From Variovorax sp. HW608 (lineage in GTDB: Bacteria; Pseudomonadota; Gammaproteobacteria; Burkholderiales; Burkholderiaceae_C), in NCBI RefSeq assembly GCF_900090195.1, contig NZ_LT607803.1, positions 744,001 to 808,000 on the forward strand: a DNA stretch of 64,000 nt, given 5' to 3'. Under the pieces are notes generated by a model. That model saw only the letters and a list, made by a program, of their open reading frames with translations, made no database searches and was not told where the DNA came from. A program made the position numbers and the translations under genes. Positions 37,606 to 45,777 of this stretch are shown piece by piece; position 1 is the first letter of the stretch; each line of letters begins with the position of its first letter.

Positions 37606-38580
37606 ATGCATCGACGACTGCTCTGTGCCGCTGCCCTCGTGCTCGGCCTCTTCGCGCTGGGGACATCCGCGCAGGCCGCCAGCGACTACCCGAACCGGCC
37701 GGTGAAGATCATCGTTCCCTTCCCGGCCGGCGGCACCAGCGACATCATGGGCCGGCTCATCGCCGATGAGCTCGGCAAGGAGCTCAAGCAGCCCTTCATC
37801 GTCGACAACCGGGGCGGCGCCGGCGGCGCGATCGGCACCGAACTGGCCGCCAGGGCGGCGCCCGACGGCTACACGCTGCTGCTGTCGGGCATCGGGACCA
37901 ACGCGGTCATCCACGGCTTCACGGCGCCCAAGCCGGGCTATGCGGAGTCCGACTTCGTCCACATCTCGCAACTCGCGGCCGGGCCGAACGTGCTGGTGGT
38001 GAATCCGAGCTTTCCGGCCAAGACATTCCAGGAGTTCGTCGCCTGGGTGAAGGCCAACCCGGGCAAGTTCAGCTACGGGCAGGTGACCGCGTCGTCCGGC
38101 CACCTGACCACCGAATACCTCAAGCAGAGCGCGGGACTGGACATGGTCGGCATTCCGTACAAAGGTGGAGCCCCGGCACTCAATGACGTGCTGGCCAACC
38201 AGATTCCAGGCATGTTCACCAACCAGGATGTCGTTCTGCCCCACGTGAAGGCCGGCAAGCTGCGCGCCCTGGTGGTGACGAGCGCGCAGCGCAACCCGCT
38301 GTACCCCGACGTGCCCACGGTGGCCGAGTCCGGCTATCCGGGTTTCAGCGCGGTGTCGTGGACCGGCTTGTCGGCGCCCAAGGGAACGCCCCAGGCGGTG
38401 ATCGACAAGCTGCAGGCGGCGATGGCCAAGGCCTTCGCCGAACCGGCGGCGCGCGCGAAGCTCGAGCGCAGCGGCTTCATCGTTTCGACCTCGAATCCGC
38501 CCGACTACACCCGCTTCGTGAACAGCGAAGTGGCGCGCTGGTCCGAAGTCATCCGCGTGGGCGGCCTCAAGGCCGAATGA
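37606..38580 (+). CDS. Bug/TctC-family periplasmic binding protein
   Basis: A 324-residue solute receptor with a Sec signal peptide (hydrophobic core LLCAAALVLGLFALGTSA, cleavage after AQA) and the Bug opening YPNRPVKIIVPFPAGGTSD. The ribosome site is CAGGAGA. It is the first gene of the LacI-controlled cluster and is followed by a galactarate/talarate dehydratase and uronate dehydrogenase, so it probably binds an aldarate or uronate. No TctAB partner is visible in the window. Confidence 0.93.
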   Translation: MHRRLLCAAALVLGLFALGTSAQAASDYPNRPVKIIVPFPAGGTSDIMGRLIADELGKELKQPFIVDNRGGAGGAIGTELAARAAPDGYTLLLSGIGTNAVIHGFTAPKPGYAESDFVHISQLAAGPNVLVVNPSFPAKTFQEFVAWVKANPGKFSYGQVTASSGHLTTEYLKQSAGLDMVGIPYKGGAPALNDVLANQIPGMFTNQDVVLPHVKAGKLRALVVTSAQRNPLYPDVPTVAESGYPGFSAVSWTGLSAPKGTPQAVIDKLQAAMAKAFAEPAARAKLERSGFIVSTSNPPDYTRFVNSEVARWSEVIRVGGLKAE

Positions 38581-38626
38581 GCCGCGCCCTTCCATCCCTA
38601 ATCACTTCATCTCAAGGACCTTCCCC

Positions 38627-39820
38627 ATGCAAGCCGTCGAATCGAACATCGTCTCCTACGCCAAGGTGGGCGCGGACGCCCGCACCGCCGCCGACACCGG
38701 CGACCGCATCGAGTGGATCAGGCTGTCGCTGACCTACCTGCCGCTGGCCACGCCGGTCAGCGACGCCAAGGTGCTCACCGGCCGCCAGAAGCCGCTGACC
38801 GAGATCGCCTTCATCTTCGCCGAGATCCGCACGCGCGACGGCCATGAAGGCATCGGCTTCGGCTACTCGAAGCGCGCCGGTGGGCCGGGCATGTACGCGC
38901 ATGCCAAGGAGCTCGCGCCGAACCTCATCGGCGAAGACCCGAACGACATCTCGCGCCTCTTCACCAAGCTCTTGTGGGCCGGCGCGAGCATGGGCCGCAG
39001 CGGCCTCACGACGCAGGCCATCGCGCCCTTCGACATCGCGCTGTGGGACATGAAGGCCAAGCGCGCCGGCCTGCCGCTGGCGAAGCTGCTGGGCGCGCAG
39101 CGCGATTCGGTGCAGTGCTACAACACCTCGGGCGGCTACCTGCACACGCCGCTGGACCAGGTGCTCAAGAACGTCGCGATCTCGCGCGAGAGCGGCATCG
39201 GCGGCATCAAGCTCAAGGTCGGCCAGCCCGACCTGTCGATCGACATCGAGCGCGTGCGGGCGGTGCGCAAGCTGCTCGGCGACGGCTTCCCGCTGATGGT
39301 CGATGCCAACCAGCAGTGGGACCGGCAGAAGGCCACGCGCGCCTGCCGCGCCTTCGAGGAGTTCGACCTCACCTGGATCGAGGAGCCGCTCGACGCGCAT
39401 GACTTCGAAGGGCATGGCCAGCTCGCCGAGCGCTTCGACACGGCGATCGCGACCGGCGAGATGCTCACCTCGTTCGACGAGCATGCGCAACTGATCCTCG
39501 CGGGCACCGACTTCATCCAGCCGGATGCGCCGCGCGTGGGCGGCATCACGCCCTTCCTGAAGATCATGGCCCTCGGCGAATTCAAGCAGCGCAAGCTTGC
39601 GCCCCACTTCGCGATGGAGATCCACCTGCATCTCGCTGCTGCCTACGGCATCGAGCCTTGGCTCGAGCATTTCGAATGGCTCGGCCCGCTCTTCAACGAG
39701 CAGATGCATCTCAAGGATGGGCGCATGTACGTCTCCGACCGCCCGGGCCTCGGCTTCACGCTGAGCGAGCAGGCGCAGCGCTGGACGCCTGAGACCGAAG
39801 AGTTCGGCAAGCGGCCCTGA
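38627..39820 (+). CDS. enolase-superfamily sugar-acid dehydratase, L-talarate/galactarate type
   Basis: A 397-residue member of the mandelate racemase subgroup. Catalytic and metal residues are visible: Lys195 and Lys197 in GIKLKVG, metal ligands Asp226 (VDANQQW), Glu252 (WIEEPL) and Glu278 (TGEML), and general acid/base His327 (PHFAMEIHLHLAAAY). The C-terminal segment EPWLEHFEWLGPLFNE is typical of L-talarate/galactarate dehydratases. It would dehydrate galactarate (or talarate) to 5-keto-4-deoxy-D-glucarate. Confidence 0.88.
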   Translation: MQAVESNIVSYAKVGADARTAADTGDRIEWIRLSLTYLPLATPVSDAKVLTGRQKPLTEIAFIFAEIRTRDGHEGIGFGYSKRAGGPGMYAHAKELAPNLIGEDPNDISRLFTKLLWAGASMGRSGLTTQAIAPFDIALWDMKAKRAGLPLAKLLGAQRDSVQCYNTSGGYLHTPLDQVLKNVAISRESGIGGIKLKVGQPDLSIDIERVRAVRKLLGDGFPLMVDANQQWDRQKATRACRAFEEFDLTWIEEPLDAHDFEGHGQLAERFDTAIATGEMLTSFDEHAQLILAGTDFIQPDAPRVGGITPFLKIMALGEFKQRKLAPHFAMEIHLHLAAAYGIEPWLEHFEWLGPLFNEQMHLKDGRMYVSDRPGLGFTLSEQAQRWTPETEEFGKRP

Positions 39821-39937
39821 AGGCCATCGGCAGTCCCGCCATCTGGTACGGATCGGCGACGCGTGCCGCGAAGCAACGACCTGCGAGGCGAGGGATTTCC
39901 GACAATTCTTCCAAGCCATCGCAAGGAGACACTTCGC

Positions 39938-40792
39938 ATGAAACGCATTGCCATCACCGGTGCAGCCGGTCTCGTCGGGACCGGGCTGCGCCAGCAACTT
40001 CTGGAGCAGGGCTACGCGGTCGTTTCGCTCGACCTGCAACCGATCGCCAACCCCGCGCCCAACGAAACCACGGCAGTGGTAGACATCACCGATCAGGCCG
40101 CGCTGACGCAGCATTTGGAGGGGTGCGACGCGGTTGTCCATCTGGCCGCGTGCACCACCGACGCGCCATGGAAAGACCAGGTGCACCTGAGCGTCGAGGG
40201 CACGATCAGCCTCTTCGACGCCGCACGCGCCGCGGGCGTCAAGCGCGTGATCTATGCGAGCTCGCACCACGTCGTCGGGCTGCAGCCGCGCAGCCCGCAT
40301 GGCCCGCTGATGGGCGACACGGCAATCCTGCGGCCCGACAGCCGGTATGCGGTGGGCAAGGCCTTTGGCGAATCGATCGGCGCGCTCTATGCGTACAAGT
40401 ACGGCCTGCCGGTGCTCGCGATCCGCATCGGCAACGTCAACACGAAACCGATCGACCGCCGCCGCCTCGGCAGCTGGATCAGCTTCCGGGACCTCGCGCA
40501 GCTTGTGAGCATCGGCATCGAACGGCCCGACCTGGTCTTCGAGATCGTCTACGGCATCTCGGATGCGAGCGGCCGGCACTACGACAACGCCTCGGCCTAC
40601 CGGCTCGGCTATCTGCCGAAGGACAGTTCCGAGGGATGGGACGAGCGCGTGCTCGCGGAAGACCCGCAGCCGGCCCCCGGCTCGGACGCTGCGCGCAAGC
40701 CGTCGGAGGTCACGCTCGGCGGCATGTTCTCGGAGTCCGAGTACGTCGGCGATACGCAGCGCCTGTTGCGCCCGCAGGAATCACGCGCATGA
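39938..40792 (+). CDS. udh: uronate dehydrogenase (NAD-dependent, extended SDR)
   Basis: A 284-residue extended-SDR protein similar to uronate dehydrogenases, which oxidise galacturonate or glucuronate to the aldarolactone. It has the NAD motif TGAAGLVG near the N-terminus, catalytic Tyr/Lys in YAVGKAFGE, and the family segment LAIRIGNVNTKP...RRRLGSWISFRDL. The ATG at 39938 has a CAAGGAGA ribosome site. The stop overlaps the start of the next enolase-superfamily gene (ATGA), which fits coupling of lactone production and lactone conversion. Confidence 0.87.
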   Translation: MKRIAITGAAGLVGTGLRQQLLEQGYAVVSLDLQPIANPAPNETTAVVDITDQAALTQHLEGCDAVVHLAACTTDAPWKDQVHLSVEGTISLFDAARAAGVKRVIYASSHHVVGLQPRSPHGPLMGDTAILRPDSRYAVGKAFGESIGALYAYKYGLPVLAIRIGNVNTKPIDRRRLGSWISFRDLAQLVSIGIERPDLVFEIVYGISDASGRHYDNASAYRLGYLPKDSSEGWDERVLAEDPQPAPGSDAARKPSEVTLGGMFSESEYVGDTQRLLRPQESRA

Positions 40793-41877
40793 AGATCGCG
40801 AAGATCGATGTGATCGAGGCGGTCGTCCCTTTCGACGACGGCAGCGGGACGCCGATCCACGCGCCGGGCAAGTGGACCACGTTCGACATGGTGCTGGTGC
40901 GGCTCGAAACCGACACCGGCCTCGTGGGCTGGGGTGAATGCTTTGCCTACTCGTGCCGCACCGCCGTGGCCGCCGCCGCGCGCGACATGGTCGCACCGCT
41001 GGTGCAGGGCCGCGATCTGCCCGAACGGCCCGAGACACTGACGCTGGAGGTGCAGCAGCGGTTGCACATCTTCGGCCGCTACGGCATCGCGATGTTCGCG
41101 ATCTCGGGTTTCGACATCGCGCTGTGGGATCTCGCGGCGCAGGCGCGCGGCGTGCCGCTGCACGCCCTCCTCGGCTCCGCGCGTGAGAGCCTCACGGCCT
41201 ATGCGAGCCTCGTGCGCTACGGCGATGCGTCCCTCGTGGACAAGCACTGCCGAGATGCGGTCCGTGAAGGCTACCGCTACGTCAAGTTGCACGAAGTCGA
41301 TCCCGAGGTCATTCGCGCGGGCCGTGCGGCGTGCGGTCCAGACATCGGCATTTCCGTCGACGTCAATTGCGCATGGACGCCCGAAGTCGCCCGCGAGCGG
41401 ATCGGCGTGCTACGCGACATCAACGCCCAGTGGGTCGAGGAACCGGTGTTCCCGCCCGAGGACATCCGCAACCAGGCCGAGCTCAATCGCGAGTTCCCTG
41501 TCGGGGCTGGCGAAAACGCCTGCACGCGCCATGAGTTCGCGCGTATGGTGGAAGCCAAGGCGGTGAGCTTCGCGCAGCCTTCGGTGATCAAGGTGGGCGG
41601 CGTCAGCGAATTCATGGCGTCCGCACAAGTCGCGCAGTCGCACGGCGTTGCGGTGATGCCTCACTCGCCCTATTTCGGTCCCGGCTACTTCGCCACGCTG
41701 CATGTCTCCTCGGTCTTGCCCGGCGAGCCGCTGTTCGAGCATCTCTACGTGCGGCCGCATGCGGACATCGCGGTTGGCGGAACGCCGCTGCCGCATGAAG
41801 GCCGGGTTCGTGTGCCGCAAGGCGTGGGGCTGGGCTTCTCGCTCGATCTTCGGGCGGTCGAGCGCTTTCGAGTCTGA
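40789..41877 (+). CDS. enolase-superfamily enzyme, possible galactarolactone cycloisomerase-like
   Basis: A 362-residue mandelate-racemase/muconate-lactonising-type protein. Predicted metal ligands are Asp191 (SVDVNCAW), Glu217 (QWVEEPV) and Glu242 (GAGEN). The second-strand catalytic motif is K-x-H (Lys166, His168 in VKLHEVD) rather than K-x-K, and His292 is in MPHSPYFGPGY. Directly after uronate dehydrogenase, it could act on the aldarolactone product, as D-galactarolactone cycloisomerase does, giving a keto-deoxy acid. That assignment rests on context. Dehydration of another sugar acid is also possible. Confidence 0.8.
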   Translation: MKIAKIDVIEAVVPFDDGSGTPIHAPGKWTTFDMVLVRLETDTGLVGWGECFAYSCRTAVAAAARDMVAPLVQGRDLPERPETLTLEVQQRLHIFGRYGIAMFAISGFDIALWDLAAQARGVPLHALLGSARESLTAYASLVRYGDASLVDKHCRDAVREGYRYVKLHEVDPEVIRAGRAACGPDIGISVDVNCAWTPEVARERIGVLRDINAQWVEEPVFPPEDIRNQAELNREFPVGAGENACTRHEFARMVEAKAVSFAQPSVIKVGGVSEFMASAQVAQSHGVAVMPHSPYFGPGYFATLHVSSVLPGEPLFEHLYVRPHADIAVGGTPLPHEGRVRVPQGVGLGFSLDLRAVERFRV

Positions 41878-41892
41878 ACCCGGCAACTCGGC

Positions 41893-42798
41893 CTATGGAC
41901 TCGGCACGTGCAGGTGATGCGCAGCGCGATGCAAATGGGTCAGGAAGTGACGCACGCTCGGCTTGAGGGCCGAGCCGCTGCGCGCCAGCGCGCCCAGGCT
42001 CAATTGCAGGGGACCTTCGGCGATCTGCACCGTCTCCAGGTGCTGCTGCGCGAACGGGTGCGCGGCGATCTGCTGCGGAAGCAGGCCGACGATGTTGCCG
42101 CTGGCGATGATCGACAGCAGTCCCAGCGTGGAGTTCACCAGCGCGCCGGCCGGTGGTGGCGCGAGTCCGTTGCGCTCGAACAGCACACGCGCATAGCCCG
42201 ACTCGGCTGAGGCGCCGGTATAGACCCAGCGCGCCTCGGCCAGCTCGGCCAGATGCCGGGCCCGGGCCAGGGGATTGCCCCGGCGCACGACCACGACCAT
42301 GGCGATGGGCATCAGCGGCTCCACCGTGAATTCCCCCGGCGGAATCTGCTCCGGAAGCGGTCCCAGCGCGATGTCCACCTCGCCCTTGCGCAGCGGTGCC
42401 AGTTGCGCGATGTACAGCTCCTCGATCACGCGCAGCTGGATCTGCGGGAACTCCCGGCCGAAGGTGCGCAAGGCCTCCGGGACCAGCAGCATCACGGCCA
42501 GGGGCACGGCACCGATGGTGAGCGTGCCGGTCATGCCGCCGCCGAGCTGGCGAATCTGATCGGCGGCCTGGCTCAACTCGCGGTCGGCGGCGCGTGCCCT
42601 TTCGTACAGCACCATTCCGGCGGTGGTGCCCGTCACGCCGCCGCGCGAACGCAACAGCAGGGTGGTCGACAGCTCGCGCTCCAGCTCCCGCATCATCTTG
42701 CTCAGGGCGGGCTGCGAGAGCCCGAGCCGCTTTGCGGCGGCGCGCAGGCTTCCTTCTTCCAGGGCGGCTGTGAAAGCACGCAGATGACTGAGCTTCAT
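41893..42798 (-). CDS. LysR-family transcriptional regulator
   Basis: An LTTR of about 301 residues with HTH MKLSHLRAFTAALEEGSLRAAAKRLGLSQPALSKMMRELE and an effector domain. The ATG at 42798 fits the usual family start; an in-frame ATG at 42807 adds three residues. It is divergent from gallate dioxygenase and resembles GalR/CbhR-type regulators, so it probably activates the gallate genes. A T-N11-A-type dyad overlaps its own start region. Confidence 0.92.
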   Translation of the reverse strand: MKLSHLRAFTAALEEGSLRAAAKRLGLSQPALSKMMRELERELSTTLLLRSRGGVTGTTAGMVLYERARAADRELSQAADQIRQLGGGMTGTLTIGAVPLAVMLLVPEALRTFGREFPQIQLRVIEELYIAQLAPLRKGEVDIALGPLPEQIPPGEFTVEPLMPIAMVVVVRRGNPLARARHLAELAEARWVYTGASAESGYARVLFERNGLAPPPAGALVNSTLGLLSIIASGNIVGLLPQQIAAHPFAQQHLETVQIAEGPLQLSLGALARSGSALKPSVRHFLTHLHRAAHHLHVPSP

Positions 42799-42806
42799 GA
42801 AAACCA

Positions 42807-42825
42807 TGATATCTGCTGGTTATCA
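42807..42825. promoter_or_regulatory. LysR-type dyad
   Basis: TGATA-N9-TATCA is a perfect 5-bp inverted repeat with LTTR spacing, at the start of the LysR gene and upstream of gallate dioxygenase. It is a candidate binding site for autoregulation and activation. Confidence 0.5.
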
Positions 42826-42987
42826 AGGCCGCCATCCTGACATCTTCCGTGGTCGGGGGTCCCTTTCCTAGACTCGCCTGCGCCACCGAGTGCGTTCCAC
42901 GCTCCGGTGGTCCGCCGGTGTCACTCCACGTGATAACCGTGCGGGATCGAACTGACGGTAGTCCGTCTGCAATCTCAGGAGACTCAT

Positions 42988-44298
42988 TTGGCCACCCTCA
43001 TCGGCGGCATTGCTGCATCCCACACGCCCACCATCGGCTTCGCCGTCGACCGCGACAAGGGCAACGACCCGGTGTGGGCGCCCATCTTCGAAACCTTCCA
43101 GCCGCTGCGCGACTGGATCGACGAGCGCAGGCCCGACGTGCTGCTGTTCGTCTACAACGACCACGTCACCTCCTTCTTCTTCGACCACTACTCGGCCTTC
43201 ACGCTCGGCGTCGGCCCGCAGTGGGCGGTGGCCGACGAGGGCGCAGGCGCGCGCGACCTGCCGGCGATCCAGGGCGACCCGGCCTTCGCCGAGCACCTGG
43301 GCCGTTCGCTGATGGCCGACGAGTTCGACATGTCCTTCTTCCAGGACAAGGCACTGGACCATGGCTGCTTCTCGCCGCTGTCGATCCTGTGCCCGCACAG
43401 CGGGTCCGCATGGCCGGTGCGGCTGGTGCCGCTGCAGGTCGGCGTGCTGCAGTTCCCCATCCCCACGGCGCGCCGGTGCTACCGCTTGGGCCAGGCACTG
43501 CGCCGTGCCATCGAGAGCTACCCCGAGGACCTGCGTGTGGCCATCGTGGCGACCGGCGGCCTCTCGCACCAGGTGCACGGCGAACGCGCCGGCTTCAACA
43601 ACACCGAATGGGACCAGCGCTTCCTCGACCTGATCGAGCAGGACCCGGAGCAACTGGCCGCCATGACCCACGCCGAGTACGCCGAACTGGGCGGTGTCGA
43701 GGGGGCCGAGGTGATCATGTGGCTGATCATGCGCGGTGCGCTGTCGGCGCAGGTGAAGTGCACGCATCGCGGCTACTACCTGCCCTCGATGACCGGCATC
43801 GCCACCGCGATCTACGAGAACCAGTCTGCGCCGCCGGCGCCGTCGGAACAGCGCCGCCGCGCCGAGAAGGTATCGGCCCAGCTGGCAGGCGCCGAGCGGC
43901 TGCAGGGCAGCTACCCCTTCACCATCGAGCGCAGCGTGCGCGGCTATCGCATCAACCGCTTCCTGCATGAGCTGGTGGTGCCGGAGTTCCGGGCCCGCTT
44001 CCTGGCCGACCAGGAAGCGGAGTTCGAACGCGCGCAACTCACGCCGACAGAGCGCGACCTCGTCCGTCGACGCGACTGGCGCGGGCTGATCCAGTACGGG
44101 GCCATCTTTTTCATGCTCGAGAAGCTGGGTGCAGTGGTCGGTGTGTCCAACCTGCACATCTACGCCGCCATGCGCGGCCAGTCGCTGGAGGACTTCCAGC
44201 AGACCCGCAATGCGCCGGGCGCCCTCTATTCGGTGGCAGGCAAGGACGCTGGCGCGCTGCAGTGGGACCAGCCCGCGGTCACTGCCGCCGCCACCTGA
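42988..44298 (+). CDS. galA: gallate dioxygenase (extradiol, LigB-LigA fusion)
   Basis: A 436-residue class III extradiol dioxygenase of the GalA/DesB type. The N-terminal LigB-like domain has predicted Fe(II) ligands His12 (ASHTPTIG), His59 (YNDHVTS) and Glu241 (GAEVIMW), and catalytic His194 (TGGLSHQVHG). A LigA-like domain is fused at the C-terminus (about 310-420). It should cleave gallate to 4-oxalomesaconate. The start is a TTG at 42988 with a CAGGAGA site 7 nt upstream; no in-frame ATG fits. It is the first gene of a unit with an aromatic-acid transporter and a tannase. Confidence 0.92.
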   Translation: MATLIGGIAASHTPTIGFAVDRDKGNDPVWAPIFETFQPLRDWIDERRPDVLLFVYNDHVTSFFFDHYSAFTLGVGPQWAVADEGAGARDLPAIQGDPAFAEHLGRSLMADEFDMSFFQDKALDHGCFSPLSILCPHSGSAWPVRLVPLQVGVLQFPIPTARRCYRLGQALRRAIESYPEDLRVAIVATGGLSHQVHGERAGFNNTEWDQRFLDLIEQDPEQLAAMTHAEYAELGGVEGAEVIMWLIMRGALSAQVKCTHRGYYLPSMTGIATAIYENQSAPPAPSEQRRRAEKVSAQLAGAERLQGSYPFTIERSVRGYRINRFLHELVVPEFRARFLADQEAEFERAQLTPTERDLVRRRDWRGLIQYGAIFFMLEKLGAVVGVSNLHIYAAMRGQSLEDFQQTRNAPGALYSVAGKDAGALQWDQPAVTAAAT

Positions 44299-44327
44299 TC
44301 GGTCAACAACAAAAAGGAGACAAACAC

Positions 44328-45668
44328 ATGTCGGTTCCCGCAACTGTCGATGTCAAGGCATTCATCGACGACAGGCCTCCATCCACTTATCAGTGGCTTC
44401 TCGTCATCCTGTGCTTCCTCGTGGTGGCCGCAGACGGCATGGACGTGGCGATCATGGGATTCGTCGCGCCCCCGATCCTGCAGGAGTGGGGCCTCTCGCG
44501 CCCTGCGTTCGGACTGGTGATGAGTGCCGCGCCGATCGGCCTCGTGATCGGCGCACTGGTGGCGGGCCCCTCATCGGACCGCGTTGGACGCAAGCTGGTG
44601 CTGATCACCTCCGTGCTGCTGTTCGGCGTGCTGACCATCGCGACGGCGTTCTCCCGTTCGCCGACCGAGATGGCGGCGCTGCGCCTGCTCACCGGCATCG
44701 GCCTCGGTGCGGCCATGCCCAACACGACCACGCTGCTGTCCGAATACGCCCCGTCCAGCAAGCGGGCGCTGATGATCACCCTCATGTTCACCGGCTTCAA
44801 CCTGGGGTCGGCGTTGATCGGGTTCGTGGCGGGTGCATTGATACCGATGCATGGCTGGCGTGCGGTCCTCGTTTTCGGCGGGGTGCTGCCCCTGGCGTTG
44901 GTGCCATTGCTGGTCTGGCTGCTGCCCGAATCGGCCCGGCTCATGGCAGTGCAGGGCCGGCCCGCCGAGCGCATCGCGGCGACGCTCGCGCGCGTGTGCG
45001 GCGCCCGCTTCGAGCCCGGCACCCGCTTCGTTTCTCAAGAGCCTCCGGTGGCCGGTCGCACGACCGTCGGCGTGCTGTTCTCGCCGGGCTTCGGCGCGCT
45101 GACCATCGCCCTGTGGGTCACCTATTTCATGGGCCTGCTCGTGATCTACCTGCTCACCGGCTGGCTGCCCACGCTGATGAAGGACGCCGGGCTGTCGATC
45201 GCGACGGCGGCCAACGTCACCGCGATGTTTCAGATCGGCGGCACCATCGGCGCCGTGATCGTCGGCTGGTGCATGGACCGCGCACAGCCGGCGCGAGTGA
45301 TCGCCGGGGCCTATTTCGCCGGGGCGCTGTGCGTGCTGGTGGTCGGCGCCATCGGTGCCGTGTCGCCTGCGCTGACCTTGCTGGTCTTCAGCACCGGTTT
45401 CTTCATGAGCGGCGCGCAGACCGGGCTGAATGCCTTCGCACCGGGCTGCTATCCCACCGCCGCACGGGCCACCGGCGTGAGCTGGATGTTGGGCATGGGG
45501 CGCTTCGGCAGCATCCTGGGCTCCGCTTTCGGCGGCGCGCTGCTGGGCATGGGCCTGGGCTTCGGCAGCATCCTCGGCATGCTCGCCCTGCCTGCGGCGT
45601 TCGCGGCAGTGGCGATCCTCAGCACACGTCAGCGCGACGTGGCGCAACGCCAGCTCAACCCCGCCTGA
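44328..45668 (+). CDS. MFS aromatic-acid:H+ symporter (AAHS family, likely gallate)
   Basis: A 446-residue 12-helix transporter. The first helix carries the AAHS signature DGMDVAIMGFVAPPI, and the loop 2-3 motif is GPSSDRVGRK. The ATG at 44328 has an AAAAAGGAGA site. It lies 29 bp after gallate dioxygenase and before the tannase, which points to gallate or a related hydroxybenzoate, as in PcaK and GalT. Confidence 0.92.
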   Translation: MSVPATVDVKAFIDDRPPSTYQWLLVILCFLVVAADGMDVAIMGFVAPPILQEWGLSRPAFGLVMSAAPIGLVIGALVAGPSSDRVGRKLVLITSVLLFGVLTIATAFSRSPTEMAALRLLTGIGLGAAMPNTTTLLSEYAPSSKRALMITLMFTGFNLGSALIGFVAGALIPMHGWRAVLVFGGVLPLALVPLLVWLLPESARLMAVQGRPAERIAATLARVCGARFEPGTRFVSQEPPVAGRTTVGVLFSPGFGALTIALWVTYFMGLLVIYLLTGWLPTLMKDAGLSIATAANVTAMFQIGGTIGAVIVGWCMDRAQPARVIAGAYFAGALCVLVVGAIGAVSPALTLLVFSTGFFMSGAQTGLNAFAPGCYPTAARATGVSWMLGMGRFGSILGSAFGGALLGMGLGFGSILGMLALPAAFAAVAILSTRQRDVAQRQLNPA

Positions 45669-45777
45669 CACGACACCAGGACTGACGCCACCGGGAGCAC
45701 GCATCTTGTTTGCTCCTGGTGGCGGAGGTCGCGCGTGTGCTTTTTGCAAGTTCCCCAACCCACCGAGGAGACAAACA

